A stretch of DNA of 64,000 bases from Prolixibacter bellariivorans ATCC BAA-1284 (GTDB taxonomy: Bacteria; Bacteroidota; Bacteroidia; Bacteroidales; Prolixibacteraceae), in contig NZ_JHXO01000006.1 of NCBI RefSeq assembly GCF_000621705.1, positions 434,001 through 498,000 on the forward strand, given 5' to 3'. Numbering within the stretch: the stretch's first letter is position 1; every line of letters begins with the position of its first letter. The translations under genes and the position numbers were made by a program. Below the pieces are notes generated by a model, which saw only the letters and a program-made list of their open reading frames with translations, did not search any database and was not told the DNA's origin. Below are positions 58,085-64,000 of the stretch, piece after piece.

Positions 58085-58469
58085 TTATTTTAATTGAACC
58101 AGTACCACTGATTTAGAAGGAAGCTCGACCGAGAGTTTGCCGTTTTTCGGTTTCTTCACATCAAAAGCTTTTAGCGTTACTTTTCCATCCTGTACAAAAT
58201 GGTTGTAGTCATTCATATTGGGAGAGGTGATTACCTGTCCTCTTGCCGAAGCGAATTCCTGTCCGGTTAAGGTCAAATCGATACTTTCTGCCTTTTCGGG
58301 ATTCAGGTTGCAAAGTGTAATGCTTACCACGCCGGCTTTCACCAAAGCAGATGCACTGACTGCAGGAACAGATTGTCCGTTGTATTCGTAATCATCGCAA
58401 TTGAATTTTTCTCACAGGCCATCATCATGCTGGCAAGCGCAGCTATCAATAGTAATTTCTTTTTCCATT
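58085..58469 (-). pseudogene. GH51 alpha-L-arabinofuranosidase remnant with internal deletion
   Basis: Only the two ends of the gene remain. From ATG 58469 a lipoprotein signal KKKLLLIAALASMMMACEK is readable after one extra A in the leading A run. It then jumps, out of frame, to the C-terminal domain of GH51 arabinofuranosidases: CDDYEYNGQSVPAVSASA, ITLCNLNPEKAESIDLTL and KLSVELPSKSVVLVQLK to 58085. About 500 codons including the catalytic barrel are absent. GH51 assignment of the C-terminus is from family memory and is fairly secure. Confidence 0.72.
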
Positions 58470-58912
58470 GTTTTGGATTCTTTCCTGGGTCGAAATTAGC
58501 AGGATATTACGGTTGAAGGAAACAGATGTGGACAAATGTCTTTTTCAAGAGGACAGAATGGTAACATTTTGGAAAAAGATGTAAAAGACACTTGCAAAAC
58601 GAGTCATCAAAATGAGTTTATTTTCTCATCGGCTCGGGAACTTTATCTCGCTGGTTTGCGATGCTCATCTCGTCGCGGAAAGTTCTTCATCTCGTTATTG
58701 GTTAGCGAAAAGAGGTTATTTCAGAGCCGGAATTATACTAATACAGAATCTCTTTTCGTCCGGATGAAAGACTAAGACTGTCCCAATAATTCAGCCTTCC
58801 GAAAATGTCTAGAAGACTTCTTTGCCTTTGCCCTTCTTATCAAAGTATAACGAATATTGAAGGAGGGCATTGCTCAGAATTATTGGAACAGCCTTTCTAT
58901 GATGGAGTAATA
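58470..58912. other. Gene-free region with degenerate repeats
   Basis: A 443-base stretch between the GH51 remnant and the short coupled frame. Its first part is probably the old promoter of the GH51 gene. It contains a 9-base inverted repeat CGAAAAGAG (58706-58714) / CTCTTTTCG (58750-58758) and the 118-bp terminal-repeat element. Open frames here (58536-58775, 58805-59248) show no family features. Confidence 0.5.
58776..58893. mobile_element. MITE-like 118-bp element or IS relic
   Basis: Ends form a 17-base inverted repeat: GACTGTCCCAATAATTC (58776-58792) and GAATTATTGGAACAGCC (58877-58893), 15 of 17 positions complementary. The interior is non-coding or a very short transposase remnant. 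The size and repeat type match a MITE or the two ends of a deleted insertion sequence. A target-site duplication is not clear. Confidence 0.55.
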
Positions 58913-59005
58913 TTATTTTTCAGGAATCCAGACTTTCATCTTGTCAGTTTTTACCTTGCGAATGTCCATCGTGAGTTGGTAATCAATCCGGTCATCTTCT
59001 TTCAT
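58913..59005 (-). CDS. 30-residue open frame overlapping the GH3 stop (gene remnant?)
   Basis: The GH3 stop TGA and an ATG overlap as ATGA (59002-59005), starting a 30-codon frame that encodes MKEDDRIDYQLTMDIRKVKT and ends VWIPEK. The amino-acid composition looks protein-like rather than random. It may be the surviving ends of a downstream gene deleted when the neighbouring element inserted, or a real coupled small protein. No function assigned. Confidence 0.4.
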   Translation of the reverse strand: MKEDDRIDYQLTMDIRKVKTDKMKVWIPEK

Positions 59006-61686
59006 TGTCCAATTACAGTGAATTTCTTCTTTAGAGTCAGGTTAGCCGAGTTACTTCCGACCATTACGACAAAGTCGCCTGGTTCCACCACATTTTTCAT
59101 TTGTCGGTTCCAGAGCGAAAGCTCGTCGGATGTCAGTTCAAAGGTAACGGTTTTTGTATCTCCCGCTTTGATGCTCACACGGCTAAAGCCTTTCAGGTTT
59201 TTCCGGGGAGTCGTTACGCTGCTGTATACATCGCGCAGGTATAGCTGAACAACGTCTTGCCCGTCTCTTTTCCCGGTATTCTTAACATCAACACTAACCG
59301 TTACTTTTCCGTCCGGTTGAATGGTGTCGGGATAAACCTTCAGGTTACTGTACGCAAAAGTGGTGTAGCTCAGTCCGTACCCGAAAGGATACAAAGGCTG
59401 ATCGCTTTCGGTAATGTAACGGTGAATAGCCGATGGTTTTTGGTTGTAATAAATAGGCAATTGTCCTACTGCTTTCGGGAAAGTAACAGGTAATCGTCCT
59501 GCCGGATTGTAATCACCGAACAGCACATCTGCTACAGCTCTGCCTCCGGCCTCTCCCGGGAACCAACCTTCCACAATTGCCGGAATATGTTTGTCAATCC
59601 AATTGATCGACAGCGGGCGACCGTTTAGTAGTACACAAACTACCGGAGTCCCGGTCTGCTCGATAGCTTGGATCAGGTCGCGTTGTTTTCCCTGGAGGTC
59701 GAGGGTCGCTGCATCGCGGTTTTCACCCACAAGATCATTCGATTCGCCAAGAACAACCACGGCAACGTCGGCTTTTTTTGCCAAAGCAATGGCTGGGGCA
59801 AAGTTTACCTTTTTAATGTTCCAGCTAAGATGCGTACGGGCCTGGTAACCTCCTTCCCACATTTCAATCCGGATTTTGTACTCTTTCCCTGCTGTAAATT
59901 GCATGGGATACCTAACGATATTGGTGGCTCCCTTATTCCAGTTATCAACAACCTTTTGTCCGTCAATCCACATCCTGATACCGTCGTCGGAACTCAGTCC
60001 GAGCCATCCGTTAAACGATTTCGCCGGTTTCAGAAATCCGGTCCACCGGATGCAAAAGTGGTCGTCGGGAACGCCGGGGCCCGGAGACCAGGGCCATTCA
60101 AAATCAAGTTGCGGGTCAATGCGGGTCAGGAGCGGAGTTCCGGTAAATTCCTGCCCTTTAAAATATTCTCCTTTCAGTCCGTGATGTTTTTTATCGGGCG
60201 TAAGCAAAGCGCTGGAAGGAATAATCTGCCCCTTGATAATTAGCGGAACGCCTTCATCGTACAGTACCCTGGTCTGTTTCCCAACAACCTGTTTGATGCC
60301 ATCGAGGATGGTAATGCCGGTGGCTTCGTGGGGAGAATAACCGCCCAGACGGACCTTGTTGGCATTCGGGCCAATAACGGCAATTGTTTTTATTTTTTTG
60401 GAAAGCGGCAGCAGGTTGTGGCTGTTCTTCAGCAAGCATATCGATTCGTGGCCTGCCCGGAGCGCCAGATTCTGAAACTCATTACAGTGAAAGCGTTCAG
60501 CAATCAGTTTTGGGTTGGTATATGGGTTCTCGAAAAGCCCGAGTTTAAACTTCAGTCGCAGTACATCTCCGGCGGCCTGGTCAATTCTTTTTTCCGGTAT
60601 TCTCCCTTCCTTCACCAGCTTGATAATGGTGTTTTGCCACAGCTCGTTGGGGTAATCGTAGAACTGCATATCGAGGCCTGCTGATACCGCCTGGTATATG
60701 GCATCTTCGGGCGATTTAGCAACATCGTGGCTTGATTGCAGGTAACGCACCGCGCCCAAATCGGAAATCACCAGTCCCTTAAAATTCCATTCATTTCTCA
60801 ATACATCAGTCAGTAACCATTTATTGGCGGCACAGGGAATTCCGTCGAGTTCGGAATAAGCGCACATTACGCCCAATGCATTTCCATTGTCGATAACCTT
60901 TTTAAATACGGGGAGAAAATCCTGAAGAACCGTGCGCTTGCCCAGCAATACCGGCGAGCAGTTGGCGCCTGCCTGGGGCTCGCTGTATGCGGCAAAATGT
61001 TTGGGGCCGGCAACAATCGAGCGGTCCGATGAAAGCGAATCACCTTCCATCCCTTGTATCATCGCTGTACCAATTTCCCCGTCCAGATATGTGTCTTCGC
61101 CAAATGTTTCGGCAATCCGGCCCCAGCGGGGTTCTCTTCCCAATCCCAGCACCGGACCGAATCCGTAGTCCACGCCGTGTGCCCTTGCTTCGGACCCGAT
61201 GGCCCGTCCTACTTTTTTCATGAGTTCGCGGTCCCATGTGGCTCCCAGTCCGATATTCATGGGAAAAGTTGTTGCACCCTTTCCCGAATAGCCGTGCAAC
61301 ATTTCACACATAATCATCGCCGGAATTCTCCACCGGTTATGAGCGATAACGAACTTTTGCAGCGAATCGATCATGCCTGCAGTGGGTGGGTAAATATCGT
61401 GAATAGCGCCAACGCCCAAGCTATCGATGGCTTTTGCCGTTTTCCCGGGAGAGAATGCGCTCCCGGTTTTGAAGTGTTCGCCCCGGTACAAATCCATCTG
61501 GCGGACTTTTTCTTCCAGGCTCATTCTGGACAGCAAATCCTGAACGCGCGCATCGGCCGATAATGACGGATCCATATACGGGTAGCGCTTTGTTTGTTTC
61601 GAATTACAGGAAAACAAGCTACTACCCAGTACAAGCAATATGATTATCCATTTTTTAGGTAAGCGATGTTGATAGTCTTTTAGCAT
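59002..61686 (-). CDS. GH3 family beta-glycosidase lipoprotein with PA14 insert
   Basis: Exo-acting retaining beta-glycosidase of 894 residues (beta-glucosidase/xylosidase class). A lipoprotein signal ends at Cys27 (LGSSLFSCNSK). The (beta/alpha)8 domain has IVAGPKHFAAYSEPQAGANC and the nucleophile Asp309 in GLVISDLGAV. The alpha/beta sandwich has TIAVIGPNANKVRLGGYSPH, with a PA14 domain inserted at about 515-645 (GLKGEYFKGQEFTGTP, WLGLSSDDGIRMWIDGQ). A fibronectin-III-like domain closes the protein. It probably removes terminal sugars at the cell surface or in the periplasm. The propeller protein gene lies 69 bases upstream on the same strand. Confidence 0.93.
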   Translation of the reverse strand: MLKDYQHRLPKKWIIILLVLGSSLFSCNSKQTKRYPYMDPSLSADARVQDLLSRMSLEEKVRQMDLYRGEHFKTGSAFSPGKTAKAIDSLGVGAIHDIYPPTAGMIDSLQKFVIAHNRWRIPAMIMCEMLHGYSGKGATTFPMNIGLGATWDRELMKKVGRAIGSEARAHGVDYGFGPVLGLGREPRWGRIAETFGEDTYLDGEIGTAMIQGMEGDSLSSDRSIVAGPKHFAAYSEPQAGANCSPVLLGKRTVLQDFLPVFKKVIDNGNALGVMCAYSELDGIPCAANKWLLTDVLRNEWNFKGLVISDLGAVRYLQSSHDVAKSPEDAIYQAVSAGLDMQFYDYPNELWQNTIIKLVKEGRIPEKRIDQAAGDVLRLKFKLGLFENPYTNPKLIAERFHCNEFQNLALRAGHESICLLKNSHNLLPLSKKIKTIAVIGPNANKVRLGGYSPHEATGITILDGIKQVVGKQTRVLYDEGVPLIIKGQIIPSSALLTPDKKHHGLKGEYFKGQEFTGTPLLTRIDPQLDFEWPWSPGPGVPDDHFCIRWTGFLKPAKSFNGWLGLSSDDGIRMWIDGQKVVDNWNKGATNIVRYPMQFTAGKEYKIRIEMWEGGYQARTHLSWNIKKVNFAPAIALAKKADVAVVVLGESNDLVGENRDAATLDLQGKQRDLIQAIEQTGTPVVCVLLNGRPLSINWIDKHIPAIVEGWFPGEAGGRAVADVLFGDYNPAGRLPVTFPKAVGQLPIYYNQKPSAIHRYITESDQPLYPFGYGLSYTTFAYSNLKVYPDTIQPDGKVTVSVDVKNTGKRDGQDVVQLYLRDVYSSVTTPRKNLKGFSRVSIKAGDTKTVTFELTSDELSLWNRQMKNVVEPGDFVVMVGSNSANLTLKKKFTVIGQ

Positions 61687-61755
61687 GTCAGAAAATTTTG
61701 AAATGTTTAGTTTGTGAATTTATCGAAGACAAAGCAGTCGAAGCGGATATCCCAT

Positions 61756-63609
61756 TTATTGATGGCTCGATATGGCCACGTTATCAATTAAATAAATATC
61801 GGAGCTCTGCATTTTGTCTGCGTCCGGCAACGGAGGAGCTTTGTGCTGATTCGGTGTTTCTCTCGTTGGTGTATTGCGGTAATGACCGGTTCGGAACGAT
61901 ATGCGTTCGGCCGACTTGACGACCATTATCAACGGAGCTTTGTCGACTACCTTCTCGTGATTCATTAACAGGGAGTAATGACCGTATGGACTGGCATCCA
62001 TTTCAATCTTGAGCGAATACCATTTTCCTGTCTCGTATTTTTTCACCGTTTTTAGCGACGAACCGTCAGAAGCTTTTAGAGTGCCGTCCGGGGTGAACTG
62101 AAGCTGAACAGGGCGGTTGCCAAACCGGTCAGTAATATCAATATCGAAAGAAGAAGTATCCTGTTTCTCAATTTTAATCTGCATACTGGCTTTGATGTGG
62201 TGGCCTTCTTTGAACACCCGGATGGCCCGACCGTAGTCGTATGGATCTTTATCGGTCATCTGGATGCATTTATTTCCGGTTTTGTCTTTAATCAGTTTCA
62301 CCGGAGCCCATAGGGGCGAATAAATGTTCCAGTTGGTGATGGGGCCGTCCTCTTTCATATTCTCAAAGGTGTCGTTTATATCGCTGTCCACTTTGTAACG
62401 GACCGGCACCGGAATACGGCTAATCCACATATCTTCCTTATTCATGCTGTAGGTAAGCCACATGTCAGGCCCGGGAGGATTTCCGTTTCCTTCGGCGATT
62501 CCCCTCATATATTGAGGCCCGAAATCTTTCCAGTGTCCGTAAAATCTCCGGGGCGGAACTTCTCCCTGGACGACCAGCATATGATCAAACACAATCCCGT
62601 CGTCGCCGGTAACAATAACCAGCGGCCAGCGGTATTCCGACAGGTCAATCGGGTTGTAGCAAAGCGCATATCTTCCGTCGTCGGTTCTCTGTCCCCAGAT
62701 TTTTCCTCCCGACATAATAAGCGTTTCGGCTTTTACCGGCTCCGAAAAGTTGTACCCGTTATCGGAAGAAATGGCGCAATAGGAATGTTTCCATAGAGCG
62801 ACTACCTTTCCGTCGTTTCGGTGGTAATATGACAGCGCTTCGTGGCTTTTATTAAAGCTAAAGAAGCCGTCGATACCGTTGTCTTCGTCCCACCACTGCA
62901 ATGTTTTCAACCGGTCGTGCAGCAATGAATCGCAGGCGGCCACAAAACCAGCATCGGGCGATTCCTTGTAAAACGGATAGCTGGTGTTTGTTTCGTTCCA
63001 GTTATTGAAACTGCTGTAGCGGATGAAATATATCGGGCCAAAAGTCCCGTCCTGATGGATTTCCCTTACAACTCTACCGATTCCACCTTTTCCAAAAGGA
63101 CTGGGACTATGTGCATAAAAAGCCAATGTTAGTAAACGGCCATCGGGAGCGACATAAAAGCCCATACGCTGATGCATCATGTAGCCGGTACTTCCTTTCG
63201 GTAACTTTACTTCTTCCGGAGCATGATAGGGAGGAAACAGTAATCCGGGTTTCTCCCAGTGAATACCATCTTTTGATGTTATTAACAGGGTTTGCCCGTT
63301 GGGTGTATGTTCTCCTTCCTTATTACTCAGATACAGAACAAAAAAAGTATGGTTCCAGTAGGCAAGCATCGGAGCATGATTGTATGTCCAGCCAAAACCG
63401 TCGCTCAATTCAGGATGTGTTCGGTTTGCCCGAAGTATTTGCCGGCTTTCGACGCCAATGGCATAACGTAATCCTCCTTCATGGTGGCTGGGATTGATGT
63501 ACCTTCCGCCAATGTATCGAACCGGTTCACTCGGGCTTCCGGTTTGGGCCTGTAAACCAAAAGGAATGAGTAGGAACAGACCCCAAAGAAAAGGTTTGGT
63601 AAATTTCAT
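61756..63609 (-). CDS. Sialidase-fold beta-propeller protein with C-terminal jelly-roll domain
   Basis: Secreted protein of 617 residues: signal peptide MKFTKPFLWGLFLLIPFGLQ, then a beta-propeller with BNR/Asp-box-like turns (TSKDGIHWEKPG, SSDNGYNFSEPV, DDGRYALCYN) over about residues 40-420, and a C-terminal LamG/concanavalin-like domain from about 440. The fold recalls exo-sialidases and propeller glycosidases or lyases of plant-glycan loci, but the triad of arginines of true sialidases is not apparent. It is likely a glycan-active or glycan-binding enzyme; family assignment is open. Confidence 0.7.
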   Translation of the reverse strand: MKFTKPFLWGLFLLIPFGLQAQTGSPSEPVRYIGGRYINPSHHEGGLRYAIGVESRQILRANRTHPELSDGFGWTYNHAPMLAYWNHTFFVLYLSNKEGEHTPNGQTLLITSKDGIHWEKPGLLFPPYHAPEEVKLPKGSTGYMMHQRMGFYVAPDGRLLTLAFYAHSPSPFGKGGIGRVVREIHQDGTFGPIYFIRYSSFNNWNETNTSYPFYKESPDAGFVAACDSLLHDRLKTLQWWDEDNGIDGFFSFNKSHEALSYYHRNDGKVVALWKHSYCAISSDNGYNFSEPVKAETLIMSGGKIWGQRTDDGRYALCYNPIDLSEYRWPLVIVTGDDGIVFDHMLVVQGEVPPRRFYGHWKDFGPQYMRGIAEGNGNPPGPDMWLTYSMNKEDMWISRIPVPVRYKVDSDINDTFENMKEDGPITNWNIYSPLWAPVKLIKDKTGNKCIQMTDKDPYDYGRAIRVFKEGHHIKASMQIKIEKQDTSSFDIDITDRFGNRPVQLQFTPDGTLKASDGSSLKTVKKYETGKWYSLKIEMDASPYGHYSLLMNHEKVVDKAPLIMVVKSAERISFRTGHYRNTPTRETPNQHKAPPLPDADKMQSSDIYLIDNVAISSHQ

Positions 63610-63662
63610 ATTGATAAAGTATTCCGGGTGTTTAAGTAGTATCAGGTGATTAACATTAATGC

Positions 63663-64000
63663 TTAATGTACCATGAACTCATCGGTAAACAGCCACGAAT
63701 CTGTTCCCTTAAACAGATAACCTTCAGGAATGACCCCGAAAGGTTGAATAACAACTCGTATGTACCGGGCGTTGGTTTTGGGAATGTCGACTGTGAGCGG
63801 AATGAGATTAGAAGCGTTTCGTCTTTGCGCTGTGTCGTATTCCGTTGTTCCGGCAAGGTGAAAATGTAGGCTGTCCAACGATGTGTATACCTTCATTCCT
63901 TTGGGAACGAAAATGCCACTATTGGGGTCACAAAGGAAATTAGCGATCACCTGATGAATGGCTGTTGGTTTTTTCATATCGACAACAAAAGAGACCTCCG
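63663..64000 (-). CDS. C-terminal part of a surface protein/glycosidase with F5/8-like domain (partial)
   Basis: Only the last 112 codons are inside the window; the frame continues beyond 64000. The segment VSFVVDMKKPTAIHQVIANF and LCDPNSGIFVPKGMKVYTSL and ARYIRVVIQPFGVIPEGYLF look like the discoidin-like C-terminal domain found behind GH20 and related glycosidases. The catalytic part lies outside, so the enzyme class is not determined. It is 53 bases upstream of the propeller gene on the same strand and probably in one operon with it. Confidence 0.6.
   Translation of the reverse strand, partial: EVSFVVDMKKPTAIHQVIANFLCDPNSGIFVPKGMKVYTSLDSLHFHLAGTTEYDTAQRRNASNLIPLTVDIPKTNARYIRVVIQPFGVIPEGYLFKGTDSWLFTDEFMVH

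Overview
The window looks like a chromosomal segment of a Bacteroidota bacterium. Direct indications are the phylum-specific promoter pattern (TTTG or TTG, a spacer of about 19-23 bases, then TAnnTTTG) in front of pheT, rpsU, the tRNA-tuf cluster and gap; a TonB-dependent receptor with an N-terminal carboxypeptidase-regulatory domain; a PorT-like protein of the type IX secretion system; a TamL-type outer-membrane lipoprotein; LytS/LytTR two-component genes; and a glycoside-hydrolase region with many lipoprotein signals. The biotin-dependent sodium-pump decarboxylase set and the gene repertoire suggest class Bacteroidia, possibly a Marinilabiliales/Prolixibacteraceae relative. The genus cannot be fixed from sequence reading alone.

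Layout. 0-12.5 kb holds mostly leftward housekeeping genes: UbiA-type prenyltransferase (cut by the window edge), GNAT, macro-domain hydrolase, phosphotriesterase-family lipoprotein, EamA exporter, pheT, Nudix, miaA, a small membrane protein and aconitase. 12.6-18.6 kb runs rightward: a MacB/FtsX-type permease without its ATPase, then a TonB receptor, a TPR-like exported protein and a LytS kinase/LytTR regulator pair. In front of the receptor are three direct repeats with the spacing of LytTR sites. The gap behind the regulator carries six TGCGCA palindromes spaced about two helical turns apart. 19-32.9 kb holds gap, a small unlisted 48-residue exported peptide, nitroreductase, a surface-glycan group (LPS-kinase-like, GT2, GT9, DUF6165), SDR, a PurM/PurL-like half protein, menaquinone methyltransferase next to porT, an FAD oxidoreductase, a TrmH-type methyltransferase and TamL.

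33-51.7 kb is the information-processing core: class II aldolase, a sodium-dependent NSS transporter, a HhH protein, rpsU, XerC/D recombinase, hibernation factor, tRNA-Tyr/Gly/Thr, tuf, secE, nusG, rplK, rplA, rplJ, rplL, rpoB, rpoC and a DUF3467 gene. A shortened tRNA-like relic lies between tuf and secE. Hairpins sit behind tuf, between rplL and rpoB, and between rpoB and rpoC. 51.9-55.4 kb encodes the three-subunit oadGAB sodium-pumping decarboxylase.

55.6-64 kb is a carbohydrate-degradation region. It has a GH27 lipoprotein, a frameshifted ThuA-like gene, a GH51 arabinofuranosidase remnant reduced to its two ends, a 118-bp element with 17-bp terminal inverted repeats, a GH3 enzyme with a PA14 insert, a sialidase-fold beta-propeller protein and the C-terminus of a further surface protein. 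It looks like an actively rearranging polysaccharide-use locus aimed at alpha-galactosyl/arabinosyl-decorated plant glycans. That substrate is inferred from families only. No clear complete new defence or mobile system was seen. The most promising unexplained structures are the TGCGCA array, the LytTR-controlled receptor operon and the decaying glycan locus.
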